Shown here: one piece after another, positions 1-6,998 of the stretch | How the letters are laid out: every line of letters begins with the position of its first letter | How positions within the stretch are numbered: position 1 is the stretch's first letter | DNA from: an uncultured Oscillospiraceae bacterium | GTDB taxonomy: Bacteria; Bacillota; Clostridia; Oscillospirales; Oscillospiraceae | Reading direction: 5' to 3' | Assembly: GCA_904419145.1 (NCBI GenBank) | Contig: CAJFQQ010000019.1 | Coordinates: 1-40,081 of the forward strand | Length of the DNA: 40,081 nt | Translations under genes and position numbers: made by a program | The notes under the pieces: generated by a model | The model's input: the letters and a program-made list of their open reading frames with translations, nothing else | The model's database searches: none | What the model was told of the DNA's origin: nothing

Positions 1-181
1 CGGCGGAACGCCGTGCGCGCAGAGGGGCGCTTTTTCTCCGGACGGCAAACCGTCCGGAGAAAAATTTCGCAGCCAGGCGGGTTCCGGCTGGCTGCGTTTG
101 TCTCAAAGCGAAGCGGCTCCGCCGCTTTGCTTTGGAGGTAAAGCCGGTACACATAGCCTGTGTACCGGCTTTTTGTTGCAC
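1..181. repeat. Multi-hairpin array, copy 1 (cut by window edge)
   Basis: A run of consecutive GC-rich inverted repeats. Hairpins are visible at 31-64 (arms flanked by T5 and A5), 68-96 (arm cgcagccag), 104-134 and 141-171 (arm aagccggtacaca). The last unit and its tail, 141-181, are identical over 41 bases to 11819-11859. The 68-96 unit is nearly identical to 11748-11776. No coding frame is convincing. The array lies just past the 3' end of the regulator gene on the minus strand. The T-runs follow the stems on the plus strand, so terminator activity would favour rightward transcripts. The left end is outside the window. Confidence 0.85.
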
Positions 182-222
182 AGATCTGGACAATGGAACA
201 ATATAAATCTTTACACAAAAGG

Positions 223-1992
223 TCACTTCTTCCAACCCAGCAGCCGCCACAGCGTTGTCCGGCCGATCCCCAGCCTCTGGGCAGCCTTACTCTGATTGTT
301 GCCGCACTGTACAAGAACCCTCCTTGCAACCTCCTGCTTGATTTCCTGCATGGTACCATTAAGCGGCAGAGAGGCATCCGCTCCCGGTATCAGGTGCCCC
401 TGCTCCTGCTCCAGCACATCCCGGATGGTTTCAGATGAGATATAGGGGGCATCGCTCTGGCAAATTGCCTGAAAAATGACCCGCTTGAATTGTAAGAGAT
501 TTCCAGGCCAGGCGTATGCCTCCATCAGCCGCAAAGCTTCCGGGCAGAACCCCAAAACCTGCTTCGGTACGTCAGCACTCCACGCATTCATATACTTGAC
601 TGCCAGCTGCGGAATTTCATCGGCCCTATCCCGGAGCGCTGGGAGCTGAAGCGTATAGCAGGAAAGCCGATCCATAATTGTTCGTGCACGCCGTGGGATC
701 CCCTCGCCTTTTCCCCGGACCCAGGAGAAGATCACTTTATTTCTGCGGCAGAGGCCCGACTCAATTAAGGAGGACAGGAGCTGCGAGAATTGCTCCTCAA
801 GCATTGCATCCAGATGATGAAAATAAAAAGTGTGGCCATTGGACCATACAGGCGAATTGATGCTGCCGAGCAGATAGCCCAGCTCCTTCTCACGCATTCG
901 GGCAAAATCGCAGTCAATATAGGTGCTGTTCCAATATGGACCTTTGACATGGAGATATGCAGCGCACTGCGCTTTTCCGGTACCAGGGGCCCCGAAGATC
1001 ATCAGCGGGTGAGGAAAGCCGGAGCTGTTCAACTGTTCATATTTCTGCAGTATCGGGTTCCGGCCAATATAAAAGTCGCTGAGGAAGGCATCATTTACTT
1101 CTTTTGCTGTGTAATACTGGATTCCAGCTGCTCTTTTGGTGGTCTTGCCGCGCTGGCAAGCAACAATAAAAGCGAAATACTTATCCTGCGCAAAATGTAT
1201 TGGCCTGACCTCTACCATATAAATGGAACCTTTTATATTCTTTTGTATAGTTTGAGAGCGGCCGGCATCGTCAAGAGAGGCTTGCTGCCGGATGATGTCG
1301 GATAGCTCCGGAGGGAGGGGGAAAGCGGAGGAAGTAAAGACACATTCTCCATTGCGGTTAAAAACCAGCGTATTGATCCCGGCCGCTGTGAGGAGCCCTT
1401 CAAAAAACTGCTTTTGCTCCCCCATCCGGGCGGTAATGGCGCAGATATGAACCGCCTCCTCTATGGCGGCCATAACACTGTCGGAACTGGAATGTATGAG
1501 AATCGAGTTGATTCCATAATGCTTCGCAGAAATATCTGTGATGGCATCACAGACCACTGTTTGGCAGCCCTGCGCTTTCAAGTTCCTCAGGATACCCTTG
1601 GCATCCTCCTGGCGCTCCAGTGTGCAGATGGTAAGCTCATAGTGGAGCAACGTGCTCAACAGTTTGGCATTTTTGGTAATCGGCTCAAAGCCGACAATTG
1701 CCCATTTTTTTGAACAGGAGTTCGCCAGGTTGATAGACTGGAGCACGTCACAGGCGGAGAATTCAATCTCAACCACAGGTTTTGCGGTGACTTGCCGGAT
1801 CAGATTGGCGGTGCCTCCGCGGGAAATAATACAGTCGAACTGGTCGCCAAGCCGTCTGGCGATTTCCACGCCGGCGTCCAGATTTCCGGTGTAGGCCTCC
1901 AGCTCAATCCCGGGCATTTGGCCGGCAGACTGGCGAAGAAGTGTGCAGATCCCCTCGTATGGGGCAATGCCTAAAATGCGGGTGTTCCTCAT
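223..1992 (-). CDS. PrpR-type regulator with degenerate sigma-54 activator domain
   Basis: Predicted 589-residue transcription factor. Residues about 1-190 resemble the PrpR N-terminal sensor domain, a PAS-like segment follows (about 195-285), then an AAA+ domain (about 310-510) and a Fis-type helix-turn-helix (about 548-587, with NNQSKAAQRLGIGRTTLWRL). Walker A is recognisable (GAPGTGK, 334-340). The GAFTGA loop that contacts sigma-54 is absent, the Walker B region reads TFYFHHLD instead of a TLFLDEI-like sequence, and WPGNLLQFK lacks the usual VREL after WPGN. This suggests a sigma-54-independent regulator. The ATG at 1992 is chosen because GGAGG lies 9 bases upstream; the frame stays open to 2133 without a good ribosome site. 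It diverges from the dtnK-pdxA2 operon, its probable target. Confidence 0.85.
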   Translation of the reverse strand: MRNTRILGIAPYEGICTLLRQSAGQMPGIELEAYTGNLDAGVEIARRLGDQFDCIISRGGTANLIRQVTAKPVVEIEFSACDVLQSINLANSCSKKWAIVGFEPITKNAKLLSTLLHYELTICTLERQEDAKGILRNLKAQGCQTVVCDAITDISAKHYGINSILIHSSSDSVMAAIEEAVHICAITARMGEQKQFFEGLLTAAGINTLVFNRNGECVFTSSAFPLPPELSDIIRQQASLDDAGRSQTIQKNIKGSIYMVEVRPIHFAQDKYFAFIVACQRGKTTKRAAGIQYYTAKEVNDAFLSDFYIGRNPILQKYEQLNSSGFPHPLMIFGAPGTGKAQCAAYLHVKGPYWNSTYIDCDFARMREKELGYLLGSINSPVWSNGHTFYFHHLDAMLEEQFSQLLSSLIESGLCRRNKVIFSWVRGKGEGIPRRARTIMDRLSCYTLQLPALRDRADEIPQLAVKYMNAWSADVPKQVLGFCPEALRLMEAYAWPGNLLQFKRVIFQAICQSDAPYISSETIRDVLEQEQGHLIPGADASLPLNGTMQEIKQEVARRVLVQCGNNQSKAAQRLGIGRTTLWRLLGWKK

Positions 1993-2185
1993 TGACTGCT
2001 TCCTCCGGATGTTTCTAATCTGAACACCAGCATATCTTTCTTGTGTTTCTGTGTCAATATCTCCTGAATAACTTGCACTATGTTTCATATTAAAACCATG
2101 ATAAGCGGAAAGTGTGTTGTAAATCGGAGGCAATATGCTAAACTAATAAGTAACGGCGACAAGTTTATTCTTTTTTGGGGGAAGT
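1993..2185. promoter_or_regulatory. Divergent control region of regulator and dtnK-pdxA2
   Basis: A 193-base AT-rich spacer between divergent genes. A weak sigma-70-like pair TTGTAA / TAAACT with a 16-base spacer precedes dtnK. I searched both strands for a GG-N10-GC element (-24/-12 promoter) and found none with correct spacing. That agrees with the loss of GAFTGA in the adjacent regulator. Operator sequences were not identified. Confidence 0.4.
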
Positions 2186-3436
2186 ATGGCTGATATTTTA
2201 ATGATTGCGGATGACATGACAGGCGCGCTTGATTCTGGGGTCATGTTCCGGAGAAATGCGATTGATACGGAAGTCTTGATCGACAGGGCTGCGGATTTTA
2301 CCAGCTTGCTGTCCTTGCACACAGCAGTCGTTGTCAATGCAGAAACCAGGCATTTGCCCCCTCAGCAAGCATATGAGGCCGTATATGAGCTGGCCAGCCG
2401 TGCGTGGGAACTTGGCATACCTTACTTATATAAAAAGGCGGATTCCGCTTTGAGAGGAAATATCGGGGCGGAGTTGGAGGCGGTATTGCGGGCCAGCGGG
2501 CAATCGACAATACATTTCGCACCGGCGTTTCCACAGCAGCACCGTACAACAGTCGGCGGTATTCAGTATATTGATGGGGTCCCGCTGCATCAGAGCCCCT
2601 TTGCCCAAGATCCGCTCAATCCAATGACGAGCGCCTGTATCCCCCATATTATTGCCGAGACCAGCCAAGTTCCTGTCTGCAAGGGAGGGGAGCTGCCCTC
2701 AAGGACACCCTGTATCCAGCTGTATGACGCCGAGACCGAGAAGGATCTGGAGGAGATCGCCAGGCGGGCACTTTTCCAGGAGGATGGGCGGGTTTTTGCC
2801 GGATGCGCCGGATTTATCGGCGAGTTGTCAAAATGGATGCACATGGGGAAAACACCGGTGGATTCCCCCTGCGTTTCCGGCCCGCTGATGGTGTTTTGCG
2901 GGAGCCTGCATGAACAGAGCCGACGGCAGTTCGAATTAGCGGAGCGAGCCGGCATCCGGCGGTTTTCACTGGATGCCCGCATGCTATCAGATTCTGCTTT
3001 CTGGAAGAGTGATAGCTGCGGCCGCTTGGTGGAAACGCTCAGAAACCTGCTGGCTGAGAACAGCTCTTTCCTGTTTTGCCCAATTGGCGAGGCTGGGGAA
3101 ATGTATCCGGGAGAACGCGCCTGCATATCACAGCGGCTGCCGGATGCAATAGCACGTCTGATCTGCAGCGTATTGGATGGAAACGGATCCGGCATTCCGA
3201 TGATTATTGGCGGCGACACATTGGGGGCCTTTCTCCGCTTCACTGGCACCACGAGGGTCCGTCCGATACGGGAAGTGAGGACTGGCGTTGTGTTGGCAGA
3301 AGCCGTGGATGGAAGATTCCATATTCCATTCATTGCAAAAGCAGGGAGCTTTGGAGAGGATACCCTTTTGCTGGATCTTTTCACAGCAAATGGGGCCGGA
3401 AAACCGTCTGACAAACGGATTGCCGCGTTATCCTGA
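2186..3436 (+). CDS. dtnK: Four-carbon acid sugar kinase (DUF1537 family, DtnK/OtnK-like)
   Basis: A 416-residue protein, full length for the family. Known members phosphorylate D-threonate, D-erythronate or related C4 (and some C5) sugar acids at the terminal hydroxyl using ATP. The N-terminal motif IADDMTGALDSG matches the family's ADDLTGA substrate-domain signature. The C-terminal nucleotide-domain motif GGDTLGAFLR sits near residue 338. The start is supported by GGGGGAAG 5 bases upstream. A pdxA2-like gene follows 72 bases downstream with its own strong ribosome site, the usual pairing for threonate or erythronate catabolism. Substrate stereochemistry cannot be read from the sequence, so the symbol is by similarity. 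Codon use is AT-richer than in genes to the right of 7000. Confidence 0.85.
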   Translation: MADILMIADDMTGALDSGVMFRRNAIDTEVLIDRAADFTSLLSLHTAVVVNAETRHLPPQQAYEAVYELASRAWELGIPYLYKKADSALRGNIGAELEAVLRASGQSTIHFAPAFPQQHRTTVGGIQYIDGVPLHQSPFAQDPLNPMTSACIPHIIAETSQVPVCKGGELPSRTPCIQLYDAETEKDLEEIARRALFQEDGRVFAGCAGFIGELSKWMHMGKTPVDSPCVSGPLMVFCGSLHEQSRRQFELAERAGIRRFSLDARMLSDSAFWKSDSCGRLVETLRNLLAENSSFLFCPIGEAGEMYPGERACISQRLPDAIARLICSVLDGNGSGIPMIIGGDTLGAFLRFTGTTRVRPIREVRTGVVLAEAVDGRFHIPFIAKAGSFGEDTLLLDLFTANGAGKPSDKRIAALS

Positions 3437-3508
3437 TTTTCAAGCATTGCCGGGATGCTCCGGCAATGCAGCCAAAAGACATTAAAACGCATTTTAGGAG
3501 GAAGCCAA

Positions 3509-4621
3509 ATGACAAAACCTATTTTGGGAATTACCATGGGGGATCCGTCTGGGAATGGCCCGGAACTTTCTGTTAAAGTCCTAATGAAGCCCGCAACATA
3601 TGAACGGTGCAAGCCGATCATTGTAGGCGATGCAGCTGCAATTCAAGCTGCTATAGATGTGGTGCCGGGCGCGGCAGGCCTAACAGTCAACCGGATCTCC
3701 CAGGTCAGCGAAGCGAAATTTGCATATGGCACAATTGATGTATTGGAAGTCCCTTGCTTCGATATAGCCAAACGGCGCTACAAAAAAGATCGGGCCATGT
3801 GGCTTGAAAAGTTCACGCCGGAAGAAGTGGAGCGGCAATATGATGAGAGCCGCAAGATGTGTGGAGAGTGCGCCTTTCAATATGTTGTCAAAGTGATTGA
3901 TCTGGCTATGAGGGGCCAGATCAATGCCACAGTCACCAATGCGCTCAACAAGGATTATATCAATATGGCGGGACATCACTTCTCCGGGCACACTGAAATA
4001 TATGCCCAGTATACGGGTACCGAGAAGTACAGTATGATGTTGGCCCATGACCGCTTGCGCGTTGTGCATGTCTCCACCCATGTTTCCCTGCGGGAAGCCT
4101 GTGACAGGGTCAAAAAGGACCGTGTCCTCGACGTTATCCATATTGCCGATGCAGGCTGCAAAGCGCTTGGGATTCAAAGCCCAAGGATTGCTGTTGCCGG
4201 ATTGAATCCACACTGTGGAGAAGACGGCCTGTTCGGGCGCGAGGAGATAGAAGAGATTCAGCCGGCAATTGATGCGGCTCTGAAAGAGGGCATCCATATT
4301 CCGGATCGGGCTCCGACGCCGCCGGATACGGTATTTTCCAAGGCGCTGGGCGGCTGGTATGATATTGTTGTTGCGATGTACCATGATCAGGGGCATATCC
4401 CCCTCAAGGTAAAGGGATTCGTTTACAATGACGAGTTGAAGAAGTGGGATGCAGTTGCGGGAGTCAATGTGACCTTGGGGCTTCCAATCATCCGCGCCAG
4501 CGTGGATCACGGAACGGGAGAGGGGCATGCCGGAGACGGCAGTGCCAATGAGCTCAGCCTGGAGAATGCAATGGATTATGCCATACGTATGGCACTTGCC
4601 AAGGCGGAATCCGCTCAATAA
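3509..4621 (+). CDS. pdxA2: 4-phospho-threonate/erythronate dehydrogenase, PdxA2 family
   Basis: A 370-residue PdxA-fold NAD-dependent dehydrogenase. PdxA2/DtnP enzymes oxidise and decarboxylate 4-phospho-D-threonate or -erythronate to dihydroxyacetone phosphate; true PdxA acts in vitamin B6 synthesis. Visible features are the N-terminal GDPSGNGPEL motif and the three metal-binding histidine contexts FSGHTEIY, STHVSLRE and MYHDQGHIPLK. The ATG at 3509 is used because AGGAGG lies 8-9 bases upstream; an in-frame ATG at 3455 has no such site. Being directly behind the DUF1537 kinase argues for the catabolic role. The end of the operon is followed by a convergent hairpin before brnQ. Confidence 0.88.
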   Translation: MTKPILGITMGDPSGNGPELSVKVLMKPATYERCKPIIVGDAAAIQAAIDVVPGAAGLTVNRISQVSEAKFAYGTIDVLEVPCFDIAKRRYKKDRAMWLEKFTPEEVERQYDESRKMCGECAFQYVVKVIDLAMRGQINATVTNALNKDYINMAGHHFSGHTEIYAQYTGTEKYSMMLAHDRLRVVHVSTHVSLREACDRVKKDRVLDVIHIADAGCKALGIQSPRIAVAGLNPHCGEDGLFGREEIEEIQPAIDAALKEGIHIPDRAPTPPDTVFSKALGGWYDIVVAMYHDQGHIPLKVKGFVYNDELKKWDAVAGVNVTLGLPIIRASVDHGTGEGHAGDGSANELSLENAMDYAIRMALAKAESAQ

Positions 4622-4733
4622 TGGGCCGATAGGCTGCGGACAGTCGGCTCCACCCCACAATACGTTCGGATACAAGAAAGTATTGAAATCATTTCCACCT
4701 AATGTTTTTTGATGGCAATAGATGCACTAAACA

Positions 4734-4772
4734 GGAGAGGAGCAGGCGATGATCCATCGCCTGCTCCTCTCC
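4734..4772. terminator. Strong convergent hairpin between pdxA2 and brnQ
   Basis: A perfect 18-bp stem (4734-4751 with 4755-4772) around a 3-base loop. Neither side has a long T-run, so intrinsic termination is probable but not ideal. It lies between two convergent genes, where a shared terminator is expected. Confidence 0.65.
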
Positions 4773-4860
4773 CGTCAAGGGCTATGCCGAACCTTATCAT
4801 TTTGGAGCGAAAGCCGTACCCGCGGCCAAGGAAAGGGCGCAGGCCATCCCCTGAGAGCGG

Positions 4861-6237
4861 CTAGCGCTTATCTGCAGGCAGGCCATCCACAGTATTCCGC
4901 GCCTGTTTTAAATGAGAAACCGCCAGGCCAATCAACAAGCCGGCAATCGCCGGACAAACCCAGCCAAATCCAATTGAGGCCAAGGGAAGCCAGTGCTCCA
5001 CCCAACTGACAATACCGTTCATATGGAATATCGCTCTTACCCCCTCCGGGAGCGCACCGAGGAAATCGAACAGTGCTGCAGCGGCAGTGAATCCAATCGT
5101 CCAACGCAGGACATCTCGCCCATTGTGGAAAAAAGATCCACACAATGTCAGCAAAATCAAAACAATTGCAAGCGGATACAAAAACATCAATACCGGCATG
5201 GAATAGGCGATAATGGTATCCAAGCCGAAATTTGCAATTGCAAAAGAAAACGTGCAGAACAGAATGGTCCACAATGGATAGGAGGGTCCCCTGGGAAACA
5301 GTTTTTCAAACGCCTCACTACAGCTGATAATGAGACCAACGGCGGTTTTCAGGCAGGCTATTGTAACCGTAACGGCCAATAGGACGGCACCAATCGAACC
5401 GAAGTAATACTCCGCAACCTGGGCCAGCACCTCACCACCATTATCGGCAATCGGAAAAGTTCCGCGGCTTTGTGCCCCCACTACCATAACCAGCACATAG
5501 ATCAAACCCATCAGCAGGGAGCTGAAAACTCCGGCTACTATAGTATTCTTTGCAATTTCGCGAGGTTCCTGCACGCCGAGGCTTCGAATAACGTCCACCA
5601 CTACGATCCCAAAGGCAAGCCCGGCCAGCGCATCCATAGTATTATATCCGCCTAAAAGGCCAGACGAAAAGGCATTACTATCATAGGCTCCTGCTGGAGG
5701 GATCGAAGAAACCGTGCCTAATGGGTCACTCAATGCCCGGATGATTAAAAGAGCCAGGAAGAAAAGAAAAATCGGGTTTAAAATTTTCCCGATCCAAGTC
5801 AATATTTTCCCGGGGTTAAAAGAAAAAAACAATACGGCAGCAAAAAATGCAAAGGAGAAAATAAGCAGTGCAACGGTCTGCACGGTTTCCGGCAGTATTC
5901 GCTGAATGCCAACGGTGAAGGAAACTGTGGCACAGCGGGGAATCGCAAAAAACGGGCCAATAGCAAGATATAGCGCACAGGTAAAAAATAGGGCAAATCC
6001 CCGGCCTACCCGACAGCTTATTTCATAAAGTCCGTTCTCACGGCTGAGCCCCAGCGCGGCGACACCAAGGAGTGGCAGCCCAACGCCGGTTATCAGTAGC
6101 CCGGCGGCAGCCTGCCAAAGATTTCCACCTGCCATTTGCCCCATAGAAGCTGGAAAAATTAGATTGCCTGCGCCGAAAAACATGCCGAATAGCATGCTGG
6201 CTACAGCTAGGATCTCTTTAAACATCGGCTTTCTCAT
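4861..6237 (-). CDS. brnQ: Branched-chain amino acid carrier, BrnQ family
   Basis: A 458-residue integral membrane protein with about 12 hydrophobic segments. BrnQ/LIVCS carriers import leucine, isoleucine and valine with Na+ or H+. The N-terminus has the family hallmark FGMFFGAGNLIFPASMGQ, and the pattern GLAFGIVVVDVIRSLGV in mid-protein is also typical. The start at 6237 is preferred over 6264 because GAGGA lies about 9 bases before it (tail of the leader gcgaggaattttaacg). A promoter is recognisable at 6276-6304. It is convergent to dtnK-pdxA2 and shares that block's AT-richer codon use. A role in sugar-acid uptake is not supported by its family. Confidence 0.92.
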   Translation of the reverse strand: MRKPMFKEILAVASMLFGMFFGAGNLIFPASMGQMAGGNLWQAAAGLLITGVGLPLLGVAALGLSRENGLYEISCRVGRGFALFFTCALYLAIGPFFAIPRCATVSFTVGIQRILPETVQTVALLIFSFAFFAAVLFFSFNPGKILTWIGKILNPIFLFFLALLIIRALSDPLGTVSSIPPAGAYDSNAFSSGLLGGYNTMDALAGLAFGIVVVDVIRSLGVQEPREIAKNTIVAGVFSSLLMGLIYVLVMVVGAQSRGTFPIADNGGEVLAQVAEYYFGSIGAVLLAVTVTIACLKTAVGLIISCSEAFEKLFPRGPSYPLWTILFCTFSFAIANFGLDTIIAYSMPVLMFLYPLAIVLILLTLCGSFFHNGRDVLRWTIGFTAAAALFDFLGALPEGVRAIFHMNGIVSWVEHWLPLASIGFGWVCPAIAGLLIGLAVSHLKQARNTVDGLPADKR

Positions 6238-6275
6238 CGTTAAAATTCCTCGCGGGAGCATCATATAGTATGCCC

Positions 6276-6304
6276 ATTATACCGCAGTTTATTCCCATGG
6301 TAAA
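6276..6304 (-). promoter_or_regulatory. brnQ promoter
   Basis: On the minus strand, TTTACC (6299-6304) and TATAAT (6276-6281) are separated by 17 bases. This sits about 40 bases before the brnQ start. The -10 box is a perfect match and the -35 box is a partial one. Confidence 0.7.
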
Positions 6305-6719
6305 CCATGATTTTCGCCAATTAGAGATTCAGATGGCTGGAACATATGAAAAATTTCTTCAGAACATCTGCAGCCCCTCTATAGCCGCTATTGGGATGAA
6401 GGTGGAATAACGAATGATTTGGTCACATTTATCGCAAAAACTAATAGTCTTACCAATTACATGCATTGCCTTATAATGGAATCACTATGTATCCTGAAAT
6501 CAAAAAATAGGCTTTCGTTTCATAAGGGAAGCGTTCAAATATTCCAGGAAGAGGATTTTGAAAAAGCAAATCTTTTTGGAAATCCTAATTCAGTGATGCA
6601 GCCAACGGTTTTCCAAGGTTCTATTTGCATAAAATTTTTCGTTATACTTTCAATAAAACCGTAGTCCTCTTGCTGTAGGCATAAATTTCAAGTCCAAAAC
6701 TTAAAATGTTTGTGTCTAC

Positions 6720-6813
6720 CCAATGTCTACCCACCGGGAGCCCTTGTGTTGCAAGGGCTCCCGGCGTTTTTTATCTCTCGTTTTGCCCGCCTCGTCCACC
6801 CCAATGTCTACCC
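6720..6813 (+). repeat. Direct repeat ccaatgtctaccc flanking a hairpin
   Basis: Two exact 13-base direct repeats (6720-6732 and 6801-6813), with a third partial copy gtctaccc at 6714-6721. They bracket the stem-loop at 6734-6764. Direct repeats around a terminator in a gene-free region are consistent with an attachment or insertion scar, but no matching copy was found beside the recombinase at 12033-13178. Confidence 0.6.
6734..6772 (+). terminator. Orphan rho-independent terminator
   Basis: A 13-bp stem (6734-6746 with 6752-6764) is followed by TTTTTT at 6767-6772. No rightward gene is seen between brnQ (leftward) and this site, so it may insulate the S-layer-type gene downstream or be left over from a lost gene. 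Confidence 0.75.
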
Positions 6814-6926
6814 GGCGTGATTTCCTTTGATGGATTATCTTTGTTTTTCAGTCTGTCCCGTTATCTCCTTTTCGAAATCTCAGGGGCGGTAATACTCCCC
6901 TTACAGGTGAAACTTTTCGAAGGAAT

Positions 6927-6955
6927 TTGATGAGTTTTTCTTGTTTGGGGATAAT
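6927..6955 (+). promoter_or_regulatory. Probable promoter of the SLH-domain protein
   Basis: TTGATG (6927-6932) and GATAAT (6950-6955) with a 17-base spacer. A strong ribosome site AAAGGAGG lies ahead of the ATG at 6999. Confidence 0.5.
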
Positions 6956-6998
6956 TTTCCGAACTTTATTGAAAATTTGAAAAGGAGGAAAATCCACC

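Larger units (their letters stand above)
6305..6926. other. AT-rich gene-free stretch
   Basis: No supported gene. A TTG-initiated open frame at 6419-6664 has no ribosome site and no recognisable domain. The sequence is clearly AT-richer than what follows. The octamer gtctaccc occurs at 6714-6721, 6725-6732 and 6806-6813, with the longer repeat ccaatgtctaccc at 6720-6732 and 6801-6813. A terminator-like hairpin sits between the repeats. Decayed mobile DNA or an integration scar is possible. Confidence 0.55.

Noticed and set aside
1-181. A CRISPR array suggested by repeated units
   Set aside because: The repeats are adjacent, different hairpins of varied length with no regular repeat-spacer period, and no cas genes are present.
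1993-2185. A possible sigma-54 (-24/-12) promoter for dtnK
   Set aside because: The nearest GG...GC pair has 9 instead of 10 bases between the doublets and lacks the surrounding consensus. The neighbouring regulator also lacks GAFTGA.
6419-6664. An 81-residue open frame in the gap before the SLH gene
   Set aside because: It starts at TTG without a ribosome site, has AT-rich random composition, and matches no family I recognise.
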